A DNA stretch of 64,000 nt, taken from Riptortus pedestris. Lineage: Eukaryota > Arthropoda > Insecta > Hemiptera > Alydidae. Below the pieces are notes generated by a model. It was not told the origin of the DNA and made no database searches. It saw only the letters and a list, made by a program, of their open reading frames with translations. Positions 46,300 to 59,979 of the stretch are shown piece by piece (the stretch's first letter is position 1; every line of letters starts with the position of its first letter). A program made the position numbers and the translations under genes. The stretch covers positions 84,219,001 to 84,283,000 of the forward strand of contig CM032229.1 of NCBI GenBank assembly GCA_019009955.1. Reading direction: 5' to 3'.

Positions 46300-46950
46300 A
46301 GCCTTGGGCGATAATCAAGCAGACTTCAAAAGAGGAATAAGCATGTCAGACATTTACTTAGCCTCAGATACACAATAAAGCAGTGAGAGGTAGAGCAAGA
46401 CGTGCACTCCCTATTCATTGACATCAAAGAATCATATGACTTAGATGAATGAAACTGCCTTTGGATAATGATAACGGATCTTGGGGGGTTTCCATGGGGA
46501 TACATGCGTGATTTTCAGTTTCTCCATTTGTTGTTTCTCGAGTCTTGAAACGTTGGTAAATCTCATGAGCGGTTTCTGTAGCAATGAATGCCCAAAATTG
46601 CGTGGTGACAGAATTATTTAGAACGAAAAAAAAATGAAAAAATATCTGAAACGGAAAATGATTTTACGTAATATAAAAGTGGATACGATGCATAGCCAAA
46701 CCATTTGATACGACATTGCGATGGGCGGGACAAATGGCAAGGAGTAGCCCAAATGACTTTCAATATTCAGAAGAAAATAGTGAAAAAGTTATGGGTAACC
46801 CATCATGAGGGAGACCGAAGATGGTGTGAGTTTAGAGAGTAAAGGAACTTTAGAGACCCAGAAAAAGGACTGGAAAACCATCTGCCATGATAGACAGAAG
46901 TGGACGAAGCTGGTATTGGCGGCTAAATATCTTAATGATCAGTAAAGCTA
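46300..46950 (+). pseudogene. LINE reverse-transcriptase fossil, deleted
   Basis: GDNQADFKRGISMSDIYLAS at about 46306-46365 matches the QAGF(R/K)xGRSTxDQI motif of non-LTR reverse transcriptases. In another frame DVHSLFIDIKESYDLDE (46399-46450) matches the next block, (H)xLFxDFKKAYD. After a foreign or scrambled stretch (46490-46700) the C-terminal motifs appear: RWAGQMARS at about 46719 and DWKTICHDRQKW at about 46868-46905. The distance is less than half of that expected, so the palm domain is missing. It is the same LINE group as 41380-41727, probably RTE/BovB-like. Confidence 0.7.
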
Positions 46951-47922
46951 CAAATTTATATAGTTCTAAACGATCTTTTACAAACACAGTTAAATACTTT
47001 AGTTTTATTAATAATAATCATACTAAATGATATTTAGGCAATTAGGAATTTATGATTGAGTGTAAGGATAACGCACGCCAGCTACTAAATCACTATGAAA
47101 GGGTATAATATGCGTGGTAAAACCAAACAAAAATGAAGGAAAAATAGAGGAAAAAAATCATTGTAAAAGGTAAGAGATAAGAATGTTATCTCGAGTGGCG
47201 CATTAAAGAGTTCAATTTGTTTATACTCGAGTATGAATCAGTTCACTTAACATTTCTTTGAGTATCTTTAAATCTCATACTAAGCCTGGATAATTCGTAT
47301 TTTAATGCCACACAAAGAAAAACATTTGGAACAAGAATGCATTGAAGTTACAAGAACGTGGCTTCGAGGTCTAAAAATAGATAGTTGATATACTACCTTC
47401 TTCAAATTAATGAGTAATACGTTCTACGCATGTTGTAGAAGTTATTATAGTTTTGATGTTCAAAACTTCAATTTTTAACCCCAGCAACTTCATGAATTAT
47501 AAAACTAAAGAATTACAGCGGTATGATATTAAAGCCTAAATATTTAATATACAACCACGCATTGATGTATACAAATGAAGAACCTAAATGTCAGAAAGAA
47601 TAAACAAACTTCTGTACAGTGTGACTGGCTAGAGTCGATTCTCTGGCAGAATGGAAGATGCCCACTGAGCTTTTCGAATAATTTTGTCATGAATAAAATT
47701 TGAGATTTGAACTTTGCAACTTGTTAAACCTTAAGACATTAATGTAATGTTTAAAATGTGTCTTATAAAAAGATCCAGTGAGAAATATTGAAGAAGAAAA
47801 GTTATCTTATCGAGGAGCCAAATATATAATTTAATAGGCAGATTTCACCCCCAACTATATTTATCTAAGCTGCATTGTAGCAGAATTGGATAAAAAACGC
47901 GTTTATAAAGGGACCCATTCAA

Positions 47923-47992
<70 letters not shown>

Positions 47993-48974
47993 CTAAAATG
48001 CAAGCTCAAACAGTAAAAATAAAGCATTGTTTTAGAGGCAAAAATAAAGATAATTTGGAATGGCAAAATATTGCGTTTACGGCGAGAAAAGTTTCCAGTA
48101 TCTTAATTTGCATGTAATTATTCCAAATAAATAAATTACTGCAGTAGATTTAATAGAAATTACTTTCATTGATGAAACCTAATTTGTTACGTAACTGTTG
48201 TCTTTTATAGGAGCATGAAACATGATAGAACCTGTTTAAAATAGCCTAGCGTTATTGTCAGTCCACTATATTAAAGTGCGGCATGAAAGTTTTCTTTAGT
48301 CGAAATGAATATTGTGACAAATTCTACGCCGGATGTTATTGACACAATGAAATTCAAATGAAGCTCGATTCAGACTATCAACTTGAAAACCGTCTCAAAG
48401 ATGTGCCTGCTTCCGGGAAATAAAAAAAAGAATAAAAAAAAAAAAGGTTAGATCAAACCGAACCAACATAATGCTCCCATGAAGAATTCATGGGGGTTAA
48501 AATCATCAAATAAGGGAAGAACTTTCCATTGTGAAAATTCTCTCGCCTTGACAAATCTCTCCAGCAGTTCCCATCCTCTATCCTTTAAGCTGGAACTCGT
48601 TAAGGTGTCTGTTGGCAGGTGTTGATGCGAATGTAATTTGCTCTTCATACCACTGGATGGTCGAACCTCTGTAGAAGTTCTCCAGTCTTAAAGTATATAT
48701 ATTTTTAGTTTGCTAAAAGACTTCTGTACAACCTAAAGTGAAATCTCAATTGACATTTATGCCATAACATAATTATCATATTATTATATAGAGTGACAAA
48801 ACAAACAGTGGCAACACTGCGTAACCTTCAGGGCGTAATTATGAAAAATGAAAATTCCTTTATTGTTTTATAAATGGCATGTTTTTAGGTTTCAATTACT
48901 ATGAATAAAATATTTTTCATCCATCGCTCTTGGTTTTAATGGATTGTGAAAAATGTTGCAGTTTTTTTTGTCAA
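46951..48974. other. AT-rich sequence with one (TA)n
   Basis: Apart from the TA tract at 47926-47991, no repeat family or convincing coding frame is recognised. Confidence 0.5.
47926..47991. repeat. (TA)n microsatellite, free-standing
   Basis: Perfect TA run. Neither flank shows the HINE 5' block or core, so unlike most TA tracts here it is not clearly part of an element. Confidence 0.95.
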
Positions 48975-49089
48975 TCTGTATATATTTGAACGGACTCATT
49001 TCGTCTTTTCCTACGTACGATCGATGTACATTTGAAGAAAATTGCACAACCTCCATAGCTCATTTTCATGAAAGAAATCTGATAAAAAT
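48975..49089 (-). repeat. HINE 5' fragment
   Basis: TATATATTTGAACGGACTCA, CGATCGATGTACATTTGAAG, a short deletion, CTCCATAGCTCATTTTCATG and AAAGAAATCTGATAAAAA follow the 5' block and a decayed palindrome on the minus strand. The core is absent. Confidence 0.65.
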
Positions 49090-49492
49090 ACACATTTGCA
49101 AAATCCTCAACTTGTGTAGAACTTCTAAAAACCCAATGATTTCTGTCGGAGCATACACTCATTGAAATCATTCATAAGACAAAATTTTATTTGGAATAAA
49201 CCAGATACTTCAAATAACTTAAGGACTAAGTAAAGCTTTTTCATGATAGTGTGTATTTTGGTACAATGCATTCACAAATAATATGCACATAAACTGGGAG
49301 GGTTAAGTCTAAAGCATGGAGGCAAGAACCAAACTATATGCACACACTCGGCTCCACATGAAATATTTTATGAAGTAATAGTTTAATATGAAAATCGTAT
49401 GACTAAGAGTGAGTTTTTAGTTAAAAATAAGATAAATGAAAACATTAATTTTCTATTTTAAAGGAAATGTACAGCTTAACTACAACTGTTTG
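49090..49492. other. AT-rich sequence, no gene seen
   Basis: Nothing recognised between the HINE fragment and the SINE. Confidence 0.5.
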
Positions 49493-49685
49493 GGCTCAGG
49501 CTGGCCAAGTGATTTAATGTGAGGTCTTAATCTCACTTAGTAAACCTGTTGAACTTTGGAGTGAAAAACCCATTAAATAAAATCCTTAGTCTCAATCTGG
49601 CTAGAAAATAGTGGTAACCTTCAGATGACCCTTTACAATCAGCCGTAGTAACACAAATAGGGCGTTAATAAAAAACATGTTTTTT
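49493..49685 (+). repeat. tRNA-derived SINE, copy 5
   Basis: The head is GGCTGGCCAAGTGATTTAAT, with the A-box TGGCCAAGTGATTTAA close to a tRNA-Leu/Ser type, then TCTTAATCTCACTTAGTAAA. The B box has decayed. The body has AACCCATTAAATAAAATCC, CTGGCTAGAAAATAGTGGTA and GGGCGTTAATAAAAA at the tail. Confidence 0.65.
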
Positions 49686-49965
49686 TTGGTTTTTTTCAGT
49701 TGTAGTAAATTATTTGTTAGTAATAAATATATCTGAAGACCATATAAAAATTAGCATTTCATAACGTATGTTTCGAGTATGAATAAAATAAATCAACGAG
49801 CATTATCAGCTGTAAATTTTATTAGGAGATTTATTTCCATTATAATGATTGAATGATATAATCAATCAACCTTGTCAGACATTTAAAAAATGACAAGGCT
49901 AAATAGAAAGAAACACTCAGAAAATAGCTAATGTTTTTCACTCAATATAATGTGAATATTCTTTA

Positions 49966-50152
49966 TGAAATGCTTTCCAGTCGCAGAAGCCCACCAACTC
50001 GACTCCATCTCCCCAACAACAAGTACATCTACAAAGCTCTATCAACCACTCAAAGAAGATATTGATAAAAATTGGCAACAAATATGGAATGAAACCCAGA
50101 ACAATAAACTAAAAACTATTAAAAGCTCCAAACATAAATGTAAATATAAATA
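49966..50152 (+). pseudogene. LINE ORF2 fragment (region before the RNase H-distal end)
   Basis: The 62-codon frame contains KEDIDKNWQQIWNETQNNKL followed by KTIKS. This matches the D..W...W....NKL..IKP block of I/Jockey-type LINE ORF2 proteins, the same block that opens the fossil at 19305-19790. What lies before and after is not recognisable. Confidence 0.45.
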
Positions 50153-50159
50153 ACGATAT

Positions 50160-51165
50160 AAATGAGGATTTATCAATATTTACAACTCACATAAACATAA
50201 TTTACTCACAAAAACTTATCCAAAACGAGAAATTACCGGCTGATGATAACTTAGTATACTTCGCCCATGAAATAAACAAACAACCAGTAGCGAAACATCT
50301 ATTAGTTTTTTCAAATTTTTTAAAATGATGTTTACGGGGAAATCATGATTATGATAACAAATTGTGAAGGAATAAAGTATTAATTAGTAATGTAAGGAAT
50401 ACCTCTTAATTATGAGAGTTTGCTAAACAAATTTAAATTGAATTGTAAATAAATGAAATGAAGATAGTGTAATTCCTAATAAATGTCAGAACATTCTGGG
50501 TAATGAAAAGAAGTGCTTCACAAAATTGATGGGCAAATGCTTAATAATGCCGATATGTGCGGATTTTTGGAGCTATTCTATTTGTTTTGGTCCATAGATA
50601 CAAAAATTTTAAACATCTGTTTCTCTATGGTTAAATATCTGGATGATGGTTTTCCACCTAACTCCCTTCTTTGCTCTGACAACCCATCTCATCTACGTTA
50701 CCTTGCAGCTAAACCATACATAGTCTTGAAAATGGAGCCAACTCTAACATCTCCCAACGTAACCTTTTATATTTCATTTCATGAAAAATTTATTATCTCT
50801 CTTCTCCTGTTCTCCAGTCTTCCTTCTCTAGAAAACTTTGCCCCTATCCCATTTTGGGTCTTCTCTCCTTAGACCAATTTTTGACAGAGAGTCATTGATA
50901 CAAAACCCTTCTCAGTCGAATTAGTGTCTTAGTTCCGTCATTATTTTTCAAGGACAGCGTTTTATCACCAGAAATATCATTTTCAAACAGGTAAAATTAT
51001 ATCTGTGTTTGTATCTAATTTTGAATTTGAAGCACACGCAGCTATTTTGAAACAACATGAGTAAGCTCTGTTCCTAGATCCTAGCTGTGATGACAAGAGT
51101 AGTCGATCGCCTTCGCCAATACATGCAACTAATTATAAATTAAGCGAATTCTAATTTGAACATAT
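50160..51165. other. AT-rich sequence; one unassigned frame
   Basis: A 119-codon plus frame (50513-50872) starts with an ATG but has no recognised domain and ordinary AT-rich codons; I do not call it a gene. Confidence 0.35.
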
Positions 51166-51350
51166 ACAGTCAAGAATATTGGCACCTCTTTGAATTTAAT
51201 AAATTTTAATACTTTTCTTTCTTTTTTTCATTATGAACAGAAGAACTGAAATATTTTTGTTTGTGTGTGTTTTCTTTATAGCTCTTCCTTCTCGCTTCAG
51301 TTGTTCAAGAAATTGGAATTAACAAGTAACTAAGCACTCCATGGCAGCAT

Positions 51351-51671
51351 CAGGAACAATAAAAAGCCTCGTCCTCAACAAGTACTTTAATATGCAGAGT
51401 AAACATTCAGCGACCAAGTTCCATCATTAGTTCCTGCTGACATAACCAAAAACTATTAGGAATAGCATTCAAATCATTGCCAACAAAGTGTAGAAAAACA
51501 GTAAATTTAGCTAGAAAAATGTCGTAAATATCGAGGGTGATGTATTTTTATTATTATTTATTATTAATGGTTTTTGGTTATGTCAGCAGGCACTGAAGAT
51601 GGAACTCGATCTCTGAATGTTTACTCTGCATATTAAAGTACATGTTGAGGACAAAGCTTTTTATTGTTCTG
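51351..51671. repeat. Long inverted repeat, about 108-bp arms
   Basis: The left arm 51351-51458 and right arm 51563-51671 are inverted copies with roughly nine bases in ten matching. Both carry ACAATAAAAAGC, GTACTTTAATATGCAGAGTA and CCTGCTGACATAACCAAAAA on the respective strands. The spacer of about 100 bp is AT-rich. Upstream, TACAGTCAAGAATATTGGCA at 51167-51186 resembles the start of a Tc1-like terminal repeat, and one right-arm frame has MVFGYVS, reminiscent of a Tc1 transposase block, so this may be a rearranged Tc1-like relic. Confidence 0.6.
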
Positions 51672-51872
51672 ATTAATCGGTTCCACTACCGTCCACCATC
51701 TCGGTAGAAATCTATGAGACTATTGAAAAAACTGAGTGTACAGGGGTAAAAAGGAAGTGTTCAACAATAATTCATGTTTACATCTCGTGTTTATACAAGG
51801 ATTCTCGTTCAATGTCCAGGGTACAATACCTACATCTTATCTCCTTTGGATACAAATAATTTCCATTGCATA

Positions 51873-52313
51873 CTAACATATTAAAAATACGATTTTTTTC
51901 GTGCTAAATTGTTTCTTTATGTCACTGTGCCCAGTAGAAAAACGTGAAGCCCACAATGCTGTTCCAAAATTCCCGAGCCTTTGAATGGCTGTTATTTGAA
52001 CCTTACACCATTTGGCAGCTCCTAGAGGTCTAATCTCCAAATATTCAACGTGACAAGTTGGGAGTCTTTTATACAAAGCAGGGGTCGTCACAATTATTTT
52101 ACAACCAGTTCCGTGGTAGAAACGGGTTTCGCATTCAATTACTTTTCTACGCTCTACGGATATTAACCCATCATATGACCCACGATAACCTTGGATGAGT
52201 ACGGCCGAAGGAGGTCGAACCCCAGTCCAGCGAATACCATGCCCCAAGACATTTTCGCAGGAGACAGACCACTCACAGCGATCTGCGCGATCAACCATTC
52301 GGGTAGCAACCAT
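51873..52313 (-). CDS. Unassigned 146-codon open frame
   Basis: The longest ATG frame in the window, on a GC-richer minus-strand segment. Composition is balanced, with six cysteines among the first 110 residues and phrases such as RPPSAVLIQGYRGSY and RKVIECETR. These recall the start of an immunoglobulin-like domain (PPS.V.I.GY...G..V..R.V..EC) but lack the following tryptophan. An alternative frame starting at ATG 52343 (MTAVKQHEAWLLPEWL) overlaps for 58 codons after an acceptor-like ATAACTCAG, so at most one is real. A donor-like GTAAGG occurs near 52004. It could be an exon, a pseudogene or part of an unknown element; I cannot assign a function. Confidence 0.22.
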   Translation of the reverse strand: MVATRMVDRADRCEWSVSCENVLGHGIRWTGVRPPSAVLIQGYRGSYDGLISVERRKVIECETRFYHGTGCKIIVTTPALYKRLPTCHVEYLEIRPLGAAKWCKVQITAIQRLGNFGTALWASRFSTGHSDIKKQFSTKKIVFLIC

Positions 52314-52344
52314 GCTTCATGTTGTTTGACTGCAGTCATCTGAG

Positions 52345-55246
52345 TTATATTCGAGCACCAAGGCGATTTTCAATAACACAGAATACACTCCAGAACAGTG
52401 AATATCTTGTACATGAAATAGCTGTATATGCTCATTAATAGTGACGAAATGTACACAGCGGGCCTCATCTCAAAAATAGTAGCCACGTTCCTAATAACGG
52501 TACGAGCAACTAAATAAAAATATTTATAGTCAATAATCGTGAAAACGTTCTTTTCAATCGTGAGGTTATTCTAAATAGTAAAGAGGTTACATGGCATAAT
52601 TTTAGGGATAAGTGCAGAAATCATGCAATGAAGATTTCCTGGATATAAGTAGGAATAAGCTGTTATTGTTTTTTAATTATTATAAATTAAACTACACGTT
52701 ATCCCAGAGTGGGACTAAGGATTAACAAGAGACTTAAGTTGTAGTCCACGAATAAATAGTCAGTTTGCCGATTCCTAAAACATTTTACTGAGGACACTAG
52801 TCTGGCCCACTGGCGGATTTGATTCTCACTAGAGAAAGGCATTTTTGGAAGGGACGATAAATAACACACACATGTGCAATATCAGAACTAATAATCAGAG
52901 GGTATGGAAAACCCAGAAGTCGATTTAAATAGATCCTGTTATGGCACATGTACAGATAAAAATGGCTCTACAACTCCTGTGAAATATTTCTAAGCTTCAC
53001 AGTTAGTATTCTTAGATAATGGTCTATTTTTCAAGCTCAGACTTTGATTTGTGCACAACTAAATTAGTTTTAGACAGTTAGGTAAATACATCTTCCTGAA
53101 AATTGATTTACATCTTAGGCAAAAGTGGACGCTCTGTAACATATTTTAACTAAATCCATCCAGTACTCAAAAATAAAAAGGATTATCTTTTCTTTTTGAT
53201 CCCTGATTATCGTGGAAAAACTTCTTTTTTTAAAAAAATGTTCTTCGTAATATTTCCTTATTACTTTTACAAAGTTCTTAATACTTAAAGCCTTATACTA
53301 TAGGTACTTTTGAAGAAAAGGCATGCAAATGATCTCATTAATATCGCCTCTTGAAAAAATAAAAAAACCTTTCTTCTTTAATCATAAACATTAACTATCC
53401 CATAATAAATATTCACCCGACAATGATTACTATTACTTGAGGAAATCATCAAATGCAATTGACCTTAACAAATAAAAAATTCCACTGAACTAAATACCTT
53501 AAGTAATTGGTTTTACGTTTTGTTATTTCTTTAATTAATGAGTAAACTGTGAATTATCATCCATAGTAAACATTGATTATTTGTAAATAAATAACTCCTA
53601 GGGAGTATTTCTATAATACCTTTGTCATGATATATCCAAAGCGCATACCAAACGATCAGACGCGCAAGTAGTATCAGACGACATACCTGCCGCACATACG
53701 AACTATAGATTTGCAACACCGATACTGACAATATGCTTATCAGACGGTCTCTTCAAACAGTTTTATTCTAAAGCGTATTGATTAGATAACAGGTCAGGCT
53801 ACTGTTACTACATAACTTTATTTTGAAAATTATGCCATTGGAGGGGGTGCTGTGAGAATTTATCCTTTCCAGGCATCCGAAGGTTGTCCGATTATTTATA
53901 GAATTATTTTAACTGTGACCTATATTTAATTGACAAATTTATATTGCACAATGATAATCATAATAGGTAGCACGTGCTCAAGTTAATTACGCTCTTACTG
54001 TCACTTCTATGAACAAAGGCAAAGGAGTCGCAGCTGCGGATTCCCCTAGGGCTTTTCGGACTTAAACTAAATCTCTCAAATATTGCACTTCTATGCTTAG
54101 CTGAGCACGGTGAGCTAGGCTAAGTTACCTGGCCCAATTTAGCTACTCAAAATTTGATATCTCTTAATAAATGGAGACCGCTGGTATGGGGAAACCCAAA
54201 GGTACAGGGGGGGGGGCAGAGGTGGGAAAAAGAAAAAAGAAAAAAAAAAAAAGAAAAAAAAAACGTGCTCATGTGAAACAGTTGTTTAGCTAGTAATCAA
54301 TTGCTATAAGAAATTCAGTAATCCATAAATCGAAAAAAAATTTCAAAAATAAGACTGCGTGAAGAGATTAGCAATAAGGATCACAAACATGTTTTTGGCA
54401 TAGCTTGCTCCCATCATCGGGTGCTCTTTACTTTAAAAGGGGCGACATAGGTGCGAGGTACCGAGACTCCTCACCAGGATTCGTATAACAAATATCAATA
54501 AATGATACCGGTCATTGAAGACTACCTTCCAATCGAAATATAAATAACAGTAGTTCACAGCATAATCAGTTCTTGAAGCTCGAAATATATTGTTCAAGCT
54601 AAATTACACTATAAATAAATTCAGAATTATAATCAAGCTTAATTAACACCATGGTTGATTACACATTAAACGGAGGAACAACAGAACACTTTTGGCAAAC
54701 CGAATACGCCATTAAATTAGACAATTTAAATTAACTCGTTAAAGTCAGAAAGAATATTAAGAGGAGGGGGAGGGCGAGTCTGTTGTGGAGCAAGAAAAAT
54801 TTACCAAAAAAACCGTTTGAAGTTCTAGAGTGGCACCATGAAAAGACTAATACACTACAAACCAGATCTATACAGTTTCAAAAAGATTTTTGGTGAGAAG
54901 AGTATAAAAAAAAAATAAAAAAAATAAAAATAAAAAAAAATGTGAACACGTATATATTGATAGATAGATGCGTGTTTATAATATAAAATTACACACGAAC
55001 ACATAGTTTAACATATGTGAACCTCTTATAAAGAAGTGTAAAAGCTCGAGATGTTAAGAGGAAAAAATGAAGTGAAGTGAATTAACTAATCTGACTCAAT
55101 TTTTTGGAGCGTTTTAATTCCAACCCATGAACGTTTGCAGTCAACATAGCTAGTTAGTAGCAAAACCATAAAGATTGCTTTTCATATTAGTGTGATTGAA
55201 TAACCATACAATAGAGTGAGTGATATTATGTGACAGTTATTCCATT
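52345..55246. other. AT-rich sequence, no gene seen
   Basis: Simple sequence only: a G-run followed by A-rich sequence at 54205-54265 and an A-rich stretch at 54905-54943. A possible SINE scrap near 52735-52845 is too weak to call. Confidence 0.5.
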
Positions 55247-55247
55247 G

Positions 55248-57551
<2,304 letters not shown>

Positions 57552-58137
57552 CAGCAGGTTACTCTTAAGGGAAATCAGCTATTGAGGTTGTACTCATGAT
57601 GTGATTTTCAAAACATTTCTTCAAATATCCATTGACCCTACCTAGTAGATGACGAAAATTAGGTAAGTTCAAAATTATATATATTTGTCTGTTACCACTC
57701 TAGTGGTCGCAATTCTGGTACAATCATTACCAAACTCGATATTTAATCGTTTTAAGTAAAATGAAAGGTCGAGTTCGTTAACAGCTGAAGTCCGACCTTT
57801 TGGAGGGTGGAAGGAATTTCGAAAATTCTTAATATCTCTGTTATTATACGTTGGATCGAAAAACACCAATGTCATTGAAAATGTAATATTCTATAAATGT
57901 TGTTATGTTCATGTTTTCACTATCATGTTTATTAACCGAGATATTTGCATTTTATAGTTTTCGGCCGTCAGTAAACTCCCACTCATGTCATATTAACAAT
58001 AAGCTGTTATATTATGAAGCACATTACTTGAAGCAAATTTTGTTCTCATTGAACATTTACTTTTTGAGATAAATGAAAATACGTGGCACACGTGGGAAAT
58101 CTGTTTAGTTTACGCAGCCCCTGCATGACGGATTTTA
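57552..58137 (+). mobile_element. HINE copy, complete, short microsatellite
   Basis: The 5' end is AGCAGGTTACTCTTAAGGGA (palindrome partly decayed), followed by the 5' block (TACTCATGATGTGATTTTCA) and only a few TA units near 57676. The core starts at GTCTGTTACCACTCTAGTGG. The 3' region is shared with the 8601-9262 copy, then CACGTGGGAAATCTGTTTAG and a hairpin ACGCAG-CCC-CTGCAT, ending GACGGATTTTATT. The stem carries one mismatch. Confidence 0.82.
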
Positions 58138-58364
58138 TTAGTTATGCTACACCTTTCTAAGCATATTATTTTGGGACGGACCGAACATTATTTAAGAAGA
58201 ATAAAAATTCAAGACAATGATGTACTTGCGACAAACTGACAACACTAATGTTTTTACATATGCTCTATGGCTGCTCAACATTTAACCAAAATAGGTCAAA
58301 TTTCATACATCATATGAACATAATTTTAAAAGAAGGTAATTGGCCACAACCGCCTAATACGTTA

Positions 58365-58490
58365 TTTAATGAATAAAGAGTTGGTTACTAAATACTTTAT
58401 TGCCCAGATGAGAATTCAACTTACGACTCTAGGGTTACCAAGTGAGATTAAGACCAACACCTTAACTCTCATGGCTAACCTGTGCTTGTG
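58365..58490 (-). repeat. tRNA-derived SINE, head half
   Basis: On the minus strand: CAGGTTAGCCATGAGAGTTA, GGTGTTGGTCTTAATCTCAC, TTGGTAACCCTAGAGTCGTA, AGTTGAATTCTCATCTGGGC (B box with two changes), AATAAAGTATTTAGTAACCA. The tail half is missing. Confidence 0.6.
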
Positions 58491-58649
58491 CGATGGAGTA
58501 TGACGCGCTGATGATCTGGACTCACCAACTGTCACTATATATCTCGTAAAAAGAAGCCTATGGAATTAACAGCTGGATACGAGATATTTAGTGAGTCAGT
58601 TACTCAAAATGAAAATCGCGTGAGTCGGAGTGGATGGAGGTCTACTCTG

Positions 58650-58905
58650 AATGAATACTAAAAATACAAATACCTCCATTATAATCAATAGCCAAAACAA
58701 ATATTGATTCAGATACAGAAAAATGAATAAAACCGTTCATGAAAATTAAATTTTCAGTAGTTTGTATATGCAATTTTTCGATTCGGTTCATAATAACTCA
58801 GATATTATGAATTTTCAGTTTTCCTCCCCTTTAAACACCACCTCTCTCCGATTTCAGTGATTAGCAGATATAAACTTCATTTTTGCAAGGAACGGCCTTA
58901 ATAAG
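58650..58905 (-). repeat. HINE core remnant A
   Basis: Diverged minus-strand core: TGCAATTTTTCGATTCGGTT, CATAATAACTCAGATATTAT, then CCTCCCCTTTAAACACCACC, and CCGATTTCAGTGATTAGC. No ends are visible. Confidence 0.55.
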
Positions 58906-59054
58906 TATGGTATTGAAAGTATTTGAGTATATTTCATAGAGTAAAAATACAATTTAAACAATATTTTAAGTTTAAACTTGGAGTAGAATGTTTCATGATA
59001 CAACAGCTTATTGGTAATATGAGCTGTGAAGAAGTGGGGGTATACTGGAGACAT

Positions 59055-59510
<456 letters not shown>

Positions 59511-59608
59511 TTTTATTCAGTAATGTTGTTGGAAGTGAAGAATATTGTGTACATGGACGGAAGAAATCGTTCAATTCTTCCCTCCATGGACACCATTTTC
59601 GTTATTTT

Positions 59609-59693
59609 AGCAGATTTCCCTTAAAGTGGGTTATTAAGAGGGCAGCTATTGAGATCATACTCATGGCGCGATTTTCGAAAAATGCACTAACTG
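59609..59693 (+). repeat. HINE 5' end fragment
   Basis: AGCAGATTTCCCTTAAAGTG with a small insertion, then CAGCTATTGAGATCATACTC and GCGCGATTTTCGAAAAATG. It then stops. Just left lies core remnant B in the opposite orientation. Confidence 0.7.
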
Positions 59694-59924
59694 CATTGAA
59701 TGGAATTATTCAATGTATTAACGAATTTTCTGCATTTGTATTGTCACTTTCATAGATCACCCTGCCTTACCTCATAGCCTAGCCTCCAGAGAAGGCAACT
59801 CCATTTTAGCAAATTTCCCTTAAGAGAAATCAGCTATTGAGGTTGTACTCATGACGGAATTTTCGAATTTTTTCTTCAAATGTCCATCGATCCTAAACTG
59901 TATGTATATATTTATATATATATA

Positions 59925-59978
<54 letters not shown>

Positions 59979-59979
<1 letters not shown>

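Noticed and set aside
50513..50872. 119-codon plus-strand ATG frame
   Set aside because: AT-rich ordinary codons, no domain, no GC rise, no start or splice context; consistent with chance.
52735..52845. SINE-like order of GTGGGACTAAGGATT, a TTTTACTGAGGACAC block and GGCGGATTTGATTCTC
   Set aside because: Too diverged, with several blocks out of order; not supported by eye.
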